From contig JAJTBK010000310.1 of NCBI GenBank assembly GCA_021286965.1, forward strand, positions 1 through 7,800: DNA of 7,800 bases, read 5' to 3'. The DNA comes from Comamonadaceae bacterium (GTDB taxonomy: Bacteria > Pseudomonadota > Gammaproteobacteria > Burkholderiales > Burkholderiaceae_C). The translations under genes and the position numbers were made by a program. This document shows, piece by piece, positions 1 to 6,771 of the stretch; the stretch's first letter is position 1, and every line of letters begins with the position of its first letter. The notes beneath the pieces are model-generated. The model saw only the letters and a list, made by a program, of their open reading frames with translations. It made no database searches and was not told the origin of the DNA.

Positions 1-1217
1 GCTTCACGGCCCTGCTGCTGGGTCGCATAGACAATGAGTCGGCTGTTGGGTGCAAAACTGGGGCGCTCGTCCGCTGAGGAGTCGGTGATAGCGGTGACAT
101 TGCCAGTGGCCAACTCCATCACTTGCAGCTTGAAGGCACCACCGGCACGCGAGATATAGGCCAGCCAACGGCCATCGGGGCTGATGGCGGGCGAGATGTT
201 GTAGCTGCCGTTGAAGGTCACGCGCTCGGCGTTGCCGCCGCCGGCCGCCACCTTGTAGATCTGCGGCGCGCCGCCCCGGTCGCTGACGAAGTAAATGCTG
301 CGCCCGTCGCCGGAGAACACCGGCTCGGTGTCGATGCCGCTGCTTTGCATCAGGCGGCGCGGCTCGCCGCCGTTGGCGTCGATGGTGTAGAGCTGCGAGT
401 GGCCGTCGCGCGTGAGCGTCACGGCCAGCTGGCGGCCATCGGGCGACCAGGCGGGGGCACTGTTGGAGCCCCGGAAGTTGGCAATCAGGCGCCGGCGCCC
501 GCTGGCCACGTCGTGCACGTAGACCACGGGCTTGCGCGACTCGAACGACACATAGGCCAGCTGCGTGCCGTTCGGTGCCCAGGCGGGCGAGATGATGGGC
601 TCGGGGCTGGCCAGCGCGGCCTGGGCGTTTTCGCCATCGGCATCGGCAATCCACAGGCTGTAGCGCCCGCCGGCCTTGGTGACGTAGGCGATGCGGGTGG
701 AGAACACGCCGCGCTCGCCGGTGAGTTTTTCGTACACGAAATCGGCAATGCGGTGCGCCACCAGGCGCAGGTCGCTCTGGATGACGATGTAGCTCTGCCC
801 GCCCAGATCCTGGCCGCGCACCACGTCCCAGAGGCGAAAGCGCACGTCAAACCGGCCATCGGCCAGGCGCGTAACGCTGCCGGTGACGAGCGAATCGGCG
901 CTTTTCTGGCGCCACTGTGCCATGTCGGGGCGGGTGGTTTCGTCGAGCTGGGCGCCGGCGGCGTCCACGCTGCGAAACTGCCCGCTGCGTTCAAGATCGG
1001 CCTGCACGATGGCGGCCACCGGCTGCGGCGCCTGCGCCTCGCCGCGAAACGGCGCCAGGGCGATGGGCAACTGCGTCAGGCCGACGCCCGTGACTTCGAC
1101 ACGGAACTGCGCCAGGGCAGGAACGGCGGGGAGGCAAAGCATGGCCGCCAGCACCTGGCGGCGCAGGGGGCGCAGCGGCGCGGCGGCAAGGGGGGGAGTA
1201 GAGAGATGAGTAGTCAT
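1..1217 (-). CDS. tolB: Tol-Pal system beta-propeller protein TolB, 3' end beyond window
   Basis: This is periplasmic TolB, which binds Pal and the Tol inner-membrane complex and supports outer-membrane constriction at division. The window shows 405 codons reading leftward without a stop. The family is about 430 residues, so roughly the last 25-30 residues lie outside. Residues 1-36 look like a Sec signal: basic RPLRRQ at about 16-21, a hydrophobic stretch 22-36, and probable cleavage ALA|Q at 36/37. The N-terminal TolB domain follows (EVTGVGLTQLPIALAPF at 41-57). From about residue 170 come five TolB/WD40-like blades, each with a PxxSPDG-type core: PAWAPNG 211-217, PAWSPDG 255-261, PVFSGDG 299-305, PAISPDG 343-349, PSFAPNS 386-392. 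The ATG at 1217 is chosen because it gives a complete signal peptide. No Shine-Dalgarno sequence is visible before it. tolA is not upstream; divergent msbA is. Confidence 0.96.
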   Translation of the reverse strand, partial: MTTHLSTPPLAAAPLRPLRRQVLAAMLCLPAVPALAQFRVEVTGVGLTQLPIALAPFRGEAQAPQPVAAIVQADLERSGQFRSVDAAGAQLDETTRPDMAQWRQKSADSLVTGSVTRLADGRFDVRFRLWDVVRGQDLGGQSYIVIQSDLRLVAHRIADFVYEKLTGERGVFSTRIAYVTKAGGRYSLWIADADGENAQAALASPEPIISPAWAPNGTQLAYVSFESRKPVVYVHDVASGRRRLIANFRGSNSAPAWSPDGRQLAVTLTRDGHSQLYTIDANGGEPRRLMQSSGIDTEPVFSGDGRSIYFVSDRGGAPQIYKVAAGGGNAERVTFNGSYNISPAISPDGRWLAYISRAGGAFKLQVMELATGNVTAITDSSADERPSFAPNSRLIVYATQQQGRE

Positions 1218-1338
1218 TGGCAGCGGTCGGTAGCCGTTACGAGCCGGAAAGACAACCCGGCATATTACACACGGCGGCAGCCGGCTCCTGTGACAGGGCG
1301 GCATGGTACACAGGCAAAACGTAAAATTCTGCGCATTC
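1218..1338. promoter_or_regulatory. divergent tolB/msbA intergenic promoter region
   Basis: These 121 bases separate two outward-facing starts, so promoters for both tolB (leftward) and msbA (rightward) are expected here. On the plus strand TAAAAT at 1322-1327 is a plausible -10, but no good -35 lies 16-18 bases upstream. GTGACA at 1290-1295 resembles a -35 but is 26 bases away. On the minus strand TAATAT at 1262-1267 is a possible -10, again without a clear -35. The short palindrome CCTGTGACAGG at 1287-1297 sits between them. The region is more A+T-rich than the flanking genes. Exact promoter positions are inference only. Confidence 0.4.
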
Positions 1339-3126
1339 ATGCAAACCCCTGCCCCCAACTCCCCTACTCCCGCCCTGCGCGCACGCCTGGCGCGGCTGCT
1401 GCCCTATTTTGGTGGCCACCGCCTGGCCTGGGCGCTGGCGCTGGCCGGCACGCTCCTGGGCGCAGCCACTGAACCATTGATTCCGGCGCTGCTCAAGCCG
1501 CTGCTCGACAGCGGCTTTACCGATGGCACGCTGCAGCTGTGGCTGGTGCCGCTGGCCATCGTCGGCGTGTTCTTCATCCGTGGCATTGCCCAGTTCACCA
1601 GCCAGTACGCCATCACGCGCATCGCCAACGAAGGCATGTTGCTCTTGCGCCAGGCGCTGTTTGCGCGCCTGCTGGCGGCCGATATGGCGCTGTTCTCGCG
1701 CCAGTCGGCCAGCGCCCTGTCCAACACCGTGGTCTACGAGGTGCAAACCGGCGCCACGCTGCTGGTGCAGGCACTCATGGGCATCTCGCGCGACGGTTTT
1801 ACGCTGCTGGCGCTGCTCGGCTACCTGCTGTACCTGAACTGGCAGCTGACGCTGATCGTCGCCGTCGTCGTGCCGGCCGTGGCCTGGATCATGAAAACCC
1901 TCTCGCGGCGCCTGTACCGCATCACCAAGGCCAGCCAGCAGGCCACCGACGACCTGGCCTACGTGGTCGAAGAGAACGTGCTCGCGCACCGCATGGTGCG
2001 CCTGCACGGCGCGCAGGCGCAGCAGCAGGCACGCTTTGGCCACCTGAGCGACAGCCTGCGCCGCCTGGCAATCAAGGCCACCATCGCCTCCGCCGCCATG
2101 ACGCCGCTGACCCAGCTGTTGGCCGCCGTCGCCCTGTCCACGGTGATCTGCGTCGCCCTGTGGCAAAGCCGCGCCGGCAGCGGCGCCAGCCACGCCATCA
2201 CGGTCGGCGGCTTTGCCTCTTTCATCACCGCCATGCTGATGCTGGTGGCGCCCATGCGGCGCATGGCCGACGTCTCCAACCCGCTCACGCGCGGCGTGGC
2301 GGCGCTCGAACGCGGGTTGCAGCTCGTCCACGACACCGCCAGCGAAAGCGGCGGCACGCACACCGGCACACAAGCAGCGCGCGGCGCGCTGCAATTGCAG
2401 GACGTGTGCGTGCGCTTTGGCACCCCGGACGGCGCTGGCGACGGCGCCCTGGCGCTCGACGGCATCAACCTGACACTGCGCCCGGGCGAGACGGTGGCCC
2501 TGGTCGGCCCCTCGGGCGCGGGCAAGAGCACGCTGGTGAACCTGCTGCCGCGCTTTGTGCAGCCCAGCAGCGGCCGCATCAGCCTCGACGGCGTGCCCCT
2601 GGCCGACTGGGATCTGGGCCACCTGCGCGCGCAGTTCGCCATGGTCAGCCAGGACGTGGTCATGCTCAACGACAGCATCGCCGCCAACGTCGCCCTGGGC
2701 GCGCCCATGGAGCGCGCGCGGGTGCAGCACTGCCTGGACGCTGCCAACCTGGCCGAGCACGTGGCGCGCCTGCCACAGGGCATGGACACCCCCGTCGGCC
2801 ACAACGCCAGCCAACTCTCGGGCGGCCAGCGCCAGCGCCTGGCGATTGCACGCGCGCTGTACAAAGACGCGCCGATCCTGATCCTGGACGAAGCCACCTC
2901 GGCGCTCGACACCGCCTCCGAGCGCCTGGTGCAAGAAGCCCTGCAGCGCCTGATGCAAGGCCGCACCACGCTGGTGATTGCGCACCGCCTCTCGACCATC
3001 GAGCACGCCGACCGCGTGCTGGTGCTGCAGCACGGCCGCATCGTCGAGCAGGGCAGCCACACCCAGCTGCTGGCGCTGGGCGGCCTCTACGCCCAGCTGC
3101 AACACCAGCATTCAGAGCAAAAATAG
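1339..3126 (+). CDS. msbA: lipid A export ABC transporter, permease/ATP-binding protein MsbA
   Basis: This inner-membrane half-transporter works as a homodimer that flips lipid A-core to the periplasmic leaflet using ATP. From this ATG it has 595 residues. The N-terminal half is a type 1 exporter transmembrane domain, with hydrophobic segments near 28-48, 65-86, 152-188 (a pair), 250-275 and 285-305. The C-terminal half is a complete ATPase: Walker A GPSGAGKST 390-398, Q-loop Gln438, signature LSGGQRQR 493-500, Walker B ILILDE with Asp517 and Glu518, D-loop SALD 521-524, and switch His549 (IAHRLSTI). An in-frame ATG at 1303 would add 12 residues (MVHRQNVKFCAF) that look unlike the family. I therefore prefer 1339, although no ribosome binding site supports either start. 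The gene is divergent from tolB and convergent with the ankyrin operon. A different lipid or drug exporter of the same family is the main alternative. Confidence 0.9.
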   Translation: MQTPAPNSPTPALRARLARLLPYFGGHRLAWALALAGTLLGAATEPLIPALLKPLLDSGFTDGTLQLWLVPLAIVGVFFIRGIAQFTSQYAITRIANEGMLLLRQALFARLLAADMALFSRQSASALSNTVVYEVQTGATLLVQALMGISRDGFTLLALLGYLLYLNWQLTLIVAVVVPAVAWIMKTLSRRLYRITKASQQATDDLAYVVEENVLAHRMVRLHGAQAQQQARFGHLSDSLRRLAIKATIASAAMTPLTQLLAAVALSTVICVALWQSRAGSGASHAITVGGFASFITAMLMLVAPMRRMADVSNPLTRGVAALERGLQLVHDTASESGGTHTGTQAARGALQLQDVCVRFGTPDGAGDGALALDGINLTLRPGETVALVGPSGAGKSTLVNLLPRFVQPSSGRISLDGVPLADWDLGHLRAQFAMVSQDVVMLNDSIAANVALGAPMERARVQHCLDAANLAEHVARLPQGMDTPVGHNASQLSGGQRQRLAIARALYKDAPILILDEATSALDTASERLVQEALQRLMQGRTTLVIAHRLSTIEHADRVLVLQHGRIVEQGSHTQLLALGGLYAQLQHQHSEQK

Positions 3127-3131
3127 GCAAT

Positions 3132-3180
3132 AAAAATAGCTGCAAGCGCTTGCCTGTCAAGCGTTAGCAGCTATTAAAAA
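3132..3180 (-). terminator. long palindrome, probable terminator of the leftward operon
   Basis: The arms at 3135-3152 and 3158-3175 form an 18-position stem with one mismatch and one G-U wobble, enclosing a 5-base loop (CCTGT). Reading the minus strand, the stem ends in a run of five T (3136-3132), as in a Rho-independent terminator. It starts 11 bases after the stop of the ankyrin gene. On the plus strand no T-run follows, so support for terminating msbA is weaker, although the stem lies 8 bases after the msbA stop. The arm core AATAGCTGC...GCAGCTATT matches a palindrome I recall as recurrent between genes in Comamonadaceae. It may therefore also be a dispersed repeat. Confidence 0.75.
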
Positions 3181-3190
3181 CAGAGCAACT

Positions 3191-3868
3191 CTACCACTGT
3201 CCCCGGTTCGGCTGGCGCTTGCGGATGGCCGCCGCCAGGGTGCGCGCCAGCGCCTCGCGCCCGGCGCGCTGGGCGAACTGCACCGCCGTCAGGCCGCGCT
3301 GGTTCTTGATGCTCGGGTCGGCGCCCTCGGCCAGCAGCAGCTGCGCCACGTCCTCGCTGCCGTACTGGGCGGCGAGCATCAGCGGCGTGCTGCCGTTGGG
3401 CGAGCCGGCGTCGATGTAGGCGCTTTCTTCGAGCAACAGGCGCACCATCTGCGGCGCCTGCGCCAGGGTGCACGAGGCGGCGTAGTGCAGCGGCGTCCAG
3501 CCGGTTTGGTTGACGTCGGCGTCGCGCGCGATCAGGGCGCGGGCGGCGTCGAGCTGGCCCTTGATGGCGGCGAGCATCAGCGCCGTCTCGCCCTGGGCGT
3601 TGCGGCGGTTGACGTCGAGCTGCGGCGAGCGCAGCAGCGCGGCGAAGGCCTGCCAGGATTCGAGCTGCAGCGCCAGGAGCAGGCCCGTGCGCCCCTGCTC
3701 ATCGCTGGTGTTGGGGTCCAGGCCACGCGCCAGCAGGGCCGTGATCTCGTCGCCCCGGTCGCGCCGGATGGCGGTGAAAAAATCGTCGAACGCGCCCGCA
3801 CTGGCGCAGCCCGCCAGGCCCAGCGCCGCCCAGGCCAGCGCCTGCTGGCACCACCGGCGGCGCTTCAT
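3191..3868 (-). CDS. exported ankyrin-repeat protein, predicted lipoprotein
   Basis: This 225-residue protein has unknown partners. The start KRRR followed by a hydrophobic stretch (10-20) is an export signal. LAGC at 18-21 fits a lipobox, giving a mature lipoprotein from Cys21 with Ala at +2, which usually favours the outer membrane. Cleavage after ASA at 22-24 by ordinary signal peptidase is the alternative. About six ankyrin units follow: a degenerate cap at 28-53, then 58-86, 92-120, 122-154, 158-185, and a C-terminal cap at 190-212. TPLHYAA at 125-131 and TPLMLAA at 161-167 are textbook helix starts. The unit at 122 has a shortened beta-hairpin loop, and its loop between helices is longer than usual. 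No enzymatic domain is present, so a binding or scaffolding role in the envelope is inference. Its ATG overlaps the tatD stop as ATGA, so translation is probably coupled. It is the last gene of the operon. Confidence 0.88.
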   Translation of the reverse strand: MKRRRWCQQALAWAALGLAGCASAGAFDDFFTAIRRDRGDEITALLARGLDPNTSDEQGRTGLLLALQLESWQAFAALLRSPQLDVNRRNAQGETALMLAAIKGQLDAARALIARDADVNQTGWTPLHYAASCTLAQAPQMVRLLLEESAYIDAGSPNGSTPLMLAAQYGSEDVAQLLLAEGADPSIKNQRGLTAVQFAQRAGREALARTLAAAIRKRQPNRGQW

Positions 3869-4671
3869 GCCGTGACCCCGGTAAAAAGCGCATCGACGTT
3901 GCGGCTCGTGGCCTCGGCCACGGCCTGCACGCTCAGGCCGCGCAGCTGCGCAATCTGCTGCGCCACGTACGGCACGTAGGCCGGGGTGTTGGTTTTGCCG
4001 CGATACGGCACGGGCGCAAGGTAGGGACTGTCGGTTTCAATCAGCAAACGCTCCAGCGGCACGAAGGCCGCCACCTCGCGCAGCTCCTGCGCGCTCTTGA
4101 AGGTGACGATGCCCGAGAGCGAGATGTAGTAGCCCAGATCGAGCGCCTCCCGCGCCACCGCCAGCGACTCCGTAAAGCAGTGGAACACGCCGCCGGCGCG
4201 GTTGCCGCTGCCGTCCTCGCCCTCCTCGCGCAAGATGGCCAGGGTGTCGGCGGCGCTGCTGCGGGTGTGGATCACCAGCGGCTTGCCGACGGCGCGCGCA
4301 GCGCGGATGTGGGTGCGAAAGCGCGTGCGCTGCCACTCCAGGTCGGCAATGCTGCGCCCGCCCTTGCGCTCCTCCATGCCGTAGTAGTCCAGCCCGGTCT
4401 CACCGATGGCGACCACGCGCGGCAGCTGGGCTTTTTCCTGCAGCTCCTGCACGCTGGGCTCGTGGATGCCCTCGTTGTCCGGGTGCACGCCAACGCTGCA
4501 CCAGAAGTTGTCGTAGCTTTGCGCCAGCGCGTGCACGGCAGGAAATTCTTCCATCGTCGTGCAGATGCACAGCGCACGCGTGACCTGTGCCGCCTGCATG
4601 GCGGCGCGGATGGTGGGGATCTGGCTGGCGAGCTCGGGAAACGTCAGGTGGCAGTGGGAATCGGTGAACAT
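3865..4671 (-). CDS. tatD: TatD-family metal-dependent deoxyribonuclease
   Basis: This 268-residue TIM-barrel hydrolase belongs to the TatD/YcfH/YjjV family. Characterised members are cytoplasmic Mg-dependent 3'-5' exonucleases linked to DNA repair and DNA fragmentation, and they are not needed for Tat export despite the name. All expected metal ligands are present: His6 and His8 in DSHCH, Glu91 in IGETGLDY, His135 in VIHTR, His164 in VFHCF, and Asp214 in ETDSPYL. The closing [13 protein letters not shown] segment (225-237) is typical. Length is normal for the family. The ATG at 4671 puts the HxH motif at residues 6-8, as expected. No clear Shine-Dalgarno sequence precedes it, and a hairpin lies between it and pilZ. 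Which paralogue (TatD, YcfH or YjjV) it matches best is not settled; the position next to holB and pilZ favours YcfH. The stop overlaps the ankyrin gene start. Confidence 0.94.
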   Translation of the reverse strand: MFTDSHCHLTFPELASQIPTIRAAMQAAQVTRALCICTTMEEFPAVHALAQSYDNFWCSVGVHPDNEGIHEPSVQELQEKAQLPRVVAIGETGLDYYGMEERKGGRSIADLEWQRTRFRTHIRAARAVGKPLVIHTRSSAADTLAILREEGEDGSGNRAGGVFHCFTESLAVAREALDLGYYISLSGIVTFKSAQELREVAAFVPLERLLIETDSPYLAPVPYRGKTNTPAYVPYVAQQIAQLRGLSVQAVAEATSRNVDALFTGVTA

Positions 4672-4688
4672 GGCGGCAGTGAAAACGG

Positions 4689-4723
4689 CAATGCCGACCG
4701 GGGCGGGCCGCCGGTCGGCATTG
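4689..4723 (-). terminator. GC-rich hairpin between pilZ and tatD, possible attenuator
   Basis: A perfect 13-base inverted repeat (4689-4701 and 4711-4723, arms CAATGCCGACCGG / CCGGTCGGCATTG) encloses 9 bases. On the minus strand it begins 13 bases after the pilZ stop and is followed, after CCG, by TTTT at 4685-4682, then the tatD start 14 bases further. That geometry resembles a weak Rho-independent terminator or attenuator. It would reduce tatD and ankyrin gene expression relative to the upstream genes, or mark the 3' end of a shorter transcript. The short T-run offset from the stem makes efficiency doubtful. Confidence 0.55.
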
Positions 4724-4736
4724 GCGGGAGCGGGGG

Positions 4737-5099
4737 TTAAATGGTTTGCGTCGGCTTGTCCGAGCCCAGGGCAGTGCCCAAAATTTCTTCGATGCGTGCG
4801 CGCAGCTGGCGCGATTTTTCATCCTTGGGGAAATGGATGCCCACGCCCTGCGTGCGGTTGCCGCCGGCACGCGCCGGCGTGACCCAGGCCACGCGCCCGG
4901 CGACGGGGTAGCGCTGGGTGTCCTCGGGCAGGGTCAGCAGCACGTAGACGTCGTCGCCCAGGCGGTAGTCGCGCGTGGTCGGGACGAAGATACCGCCCTC
5001 GGCGAAGTAAGGAATGAAGGCGGCGTACAGGGCCGCTTTTTCCTTGATGGCCAGCTGCATGACGCTGGGGCGCGGCGCGTTCGGGGCGGGGGTATTCAT
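4737..5099 (-). CDS. pilZ: type IV pilus assembly protein PilZ
   Basis: This 120-residue single PilZ domain resembles the founding PilZ of Pseudomonas, a cytoplasmic protein needed for type IV pilus assembly. In Xanthomonas its relative contacts the PilB ATPase and FimX. The recognisable blocks are KEKAALYAAFIPYFAEGGIFVP (19-40), LGDDVYVLLTLP (47-58), PVAGRVAWVTP (65-75), GNRTQGVGIHF (80-90) and the C-terminal SDKPTQTI (113-120). The RxxxR and D/NxSxxG motifs that bind cyclic di-GMP in most PilZ domains are not present, as in the Pseudomonas protein, so direct binding is unlikely. The ATG at 5099 overlaps the holB TGA as ATGA and has no Shine-Dalgarno sequence, suggesting translational coupling. 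The frame stays open further upstream, inside holB, but that part has no PilZ-like sequence. A hairpin follows the stop. Confidence 0.93.
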   Translation of the reverse strand: MNTPAPNAPRPSVMQLAIKEKAALYAAFIPYFAEGGIFVPTTRDYRLGDDVYVLLTLPEDTQRYPVAGRVAWVTPARAGGNRTQGVGIHFPKDEKSRQLRARIEEILGTALGSDKPTQTI

Positions 5100-6118
5100 G
5101 GCGTGCGGGGCGGTCGTGGTGGCTGCGAGTGTAGTGTCTGGCGCGCCTGGGCGACAAGCGCCTCCAGCAGCAGCCCCTGGTTGAAGGGGTGCTCGGCGCT
5201 GCGCGCCGCCTTGGCCAGCGCCTGGGCCCAGCGCGCCAGCGCCAGCAGCGGCGGCGCGGGCGGCAGGCTCTCGGGCGCGAAGTAGCGCGGCGGTGCGCCC
5301 ACGGCGCACGCCTGCAGGTCGTGGCAGAGTTTTTGCAGCGCCGCAATGGCCTGCGCCGGGCTGTAGTCGGCCAGGGCCGCGACCTCGCCACGCGCCATGG
5401 CCTGCGGCAGCTGCGCCCAGGCGGCGGGGCTGCGCCCGGCCTGGGCCAGGGCCAGCGCATCTTGCGGGCGGCCACCGGCGGCGCGCCAATGCGCCTTGGC
5501 ATCGTCCGCGCTCAGGCCCTGCGCCTGCAGCCAGGCCAGGGCCTCGTCGGCCTGCGGCCAGTGCAGGCTGTGGCCCAGGCAGCGGCTGCGGATGGTGGGC
5601 AGCAGCAGGTGCGCGGCCTCGCTGGCGAGCACGAAGCGGGTGTCGCCCGGGGGCTCCTCCAGCGTCTTGAGCAGGGCGTTGGCGGTGACGTGGTTCATCT
5701 GCTCGGCCGGGTACACCAGCACCGCCTTGCCGCGCCCCCGCGCGCTGGTGCGCTGGCAGAACTCGACCGCTTCGCGCATGGCATCGACGCGGATTTCGCG
5801 GCTGGGCTTGCGTTTTTTCTCATCGATCTCGGCCTGCGCTTTCTCGCTCAGCGGCCAGCCCAGCGCCAGCATCACGGTCTCGGGCATGAGCACGCACAGG
5901 TCGGCATGGGTGTGCACGGCAATGGCGTGGCAGCTCGCGCATTGGCCGCAGGCGCCGTCGGCGCCGGGCGCGTCGCACAGCCAGGCACGCACCAGCTCGT
6001 AGGCCAGGGCGTATTGGCCCAGGCCCGAGGGCCCCTGCAGCAGCCAGGCGTGGCCGCGCTGGGCCAGCAGCTGGCGCCGCTGCGCCGCAATCCAGGGCGC
6101 CGGGGCGCTGGCCGTCAT
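5096..6118 (-). CDS. holB: DNA polymerase III subunit delta prime
   Basis: This is the 340-residue delta prime subunit of the clamp loader, which with DnaX and delta places the beta clamp on primed DNA. The AAA+ fold is visible. The P-loop region [11 protein letters not shown] (26-36) has Gln where a Walker A lysine would stand; delta prime does not hydrolyse ATP, so a degenerate P-loop is normal. A zinc module follows, Cys48-x8-Cys57-x2-Cys60-x2-Cys63, as in DnaX. The family motif [13 protein letters not shown] is at 146-158 and the SRC motif, whose arginine acts on a neighbouring ATP site, is at 178-180. The C-terminal part is less conserved and ends Pro-rich. Its ATG overlaps the tmk TGA as ATGA, yet it also has a strong GGAGG at 6126-6130. 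The tmk-holB-pilZ order is widespread in proteobacteria. Confidence 0.95.
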   Translation of the reverse strand: MTASAPAPWIAAQRRQLLAQRGHAWLLQGPSGLGQYALAYELVRAWLCDAPGADGACGQCASCHAIAVHTHADLCVLMPETVMLALGWPLSEKAQAEIDEKKRKPSREIRVDAMREAVEFCQRTSARGRGKAVLVYPAEQMNHVTANALLKTLEEPPGDTRFVLASEAAHLLLPTIRSRCLGHSLHWPQADEALAWLQAQGLSADDAKAHWRAAGGRPQDALALAQAGRSPAAWAQLPQAMARGEVAALADYSPAQAIAALQKLCHDLQACAVGAPPRYFAPESLPPAPPLLALARWAQALAKAARSAEHPFNQGLLLEALVAQARQTLHSQPPRPPRTP

Positions 6119-6771
6119 GGCTGCGCCTCCAGCCAGCCGCGCGCCACCAGTGCCGCCTGCAGCTGCTGCCAGACGGCGGGCAGGGGCTGGGCGGCGTCGA
6201 TGCGGATGAAGCGCTGCGGCGCCACCTGCGCACGCGCCGCGTAGCCCTGGGCGACGCGGGCAAAAAAGTCCGGCGGCAGGGCCTCGAAGCGGTCCGGGCT
6301 GCGCGCTGCGGCCAGGCGCTGCGCCGCCACGGCGGGGGGCAGGTCAAACCACAGGGTGGCGTCGGGTTCACGCATCAAATCGGGCTCTGGGGCGCACCCA
6401 GTCTGCGCCAGTCGCTCCAAATACGATAGCACCCCAAGATCGAAGCCGCGCCCGGCGCCCTGGTAGGCGAAGGTGGCGTCGGTGAAGCGGTCGCACAGCA
6501 GCACCTCGCCGCGCGCCAGCGCCGGCTCGATCACCTGGCGCAGGTGGTCGCGTCGGCCGGCAAAGGCCAGCAGGGCCTCGGTCAGGGCGTCCATGGGTTC
6601 GTGCAGCAGCAGGGCGCGCAGTTTTTCCGCCAGCGGCGTGCCGCCGGGCTCGCGCGTCAGCGTGACGCTGCGCCCCTGGGCGCGAAAGGCGTCGGCCAGG
6701 GCCTGGATGTGCGAGCTTTTGCCGGCGCCGTCGATGCCTTCAAAGCTGATGAAAAGTCCGGTTGTCGTCAT
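6115..6771 (-). CDS. tmk: thymidylate kinase (dTMP kinase)
   Basis: This cytoplasmic enzyme of 218 residues phosphorylates dTMP to dTDP with ATP, an essential step towards dTTP. The P-loop is GIDGAGKSS at 12-20, the substrate-binding REPGG is at 40-44, DRF with the following [11 protein letters not shown] is at 94-109, and the lid segment AARSPDRFE is at 155-163. The glycine at the variable P-loop position and the arginines in the lid match the bacterial (E. coli-like) type rather than the eukaryotic type. Length is typical. The ATG at 6771 overlaps the mltG TGA as ATGA and is preceded by a purine-rich GAGGGGG about 5-8 bases upstream. Pairing with holB places nucleotide supply and replisome assembly under one transcript. 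Confidence 0.97.
   Translation of the reverse strand: MTTTGLFISFEGIDGAGKSSHIQALADAFRAQGRSVTLTREPGGTPLAEKLRALLLHEPMDALTEALLAFAGRRDHLRQVIEPALARGEVLLCDRFTDATFAYQGAGRGFDLGVLSYLERLAQTGCAPEPDLMREPDATLWFDLPPAVAAQRLAAARSPDRFEALPPDFFARVAQGYAARAQVAPQRFIRIDAAQPLPAVWQQLQAALVARGWLEAQP
6126..6130 (-). promoter_or_regulatory. ribosome binding site of holB inside tmk
   Basis: The minus strand reads GGAGG, 7 bases before the holB ATG, within the last codons of tmk. It is the cleanest Shine-Dalgarno match in the operon. It indicates that holB can be initiated independently as well as by coupling through the ATGA overlap. Confidence 0.7.

Noticed and set aside
1303..1338. Upstream ATG extending MsbA by 12 residues
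   Set aside because: The added residues do not resemble MsbA N termini, and the stretch includes the TAAAAT promoter candidate. The ATG at 1339 is preferred, without certainty.
123..1472. A 449-codon open frame opposite tolB
   Set aside because: It is the complement of a clear TolB frame and also runs across the intergenic region into msbA. It has no family resemblance.
1237..3111. A 624-codon open frame on the strand opposite msbA
   Set aside because: It is Gln/Ala/Arg/His-rich low-complexity translation with no recognisable domain. msbA on the other strand has every ABC motif, and the antisense frame is kept open by high GC at third codon positions.
5100..5489. An upstream extension of the pilZ frame to about 250 codons
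   Set aside because: The extra part lies inside holB in another frame, is Ala/Arg/Gly-rich and has no PilZ similarity. The ATG at 5099 gives the family's normal length.
5096..6118. The missing Walker A lysine in HolB as a sign of gene decay
   Set aside because: Delta prime subunits do not hydrolyse ATP and often lack this residue. The zinc cysteines, the LLKTLEEPP motif and SRC are intact.
5189..6244. A 351-codon open frame opposite holB, and a similar 331-codon one at 6762-7757 opposite mltG
   Set aside because: Both are antisense shadows in GC-rich DNA with skewed composition. The minus-strand genes carry the conserved motifs.
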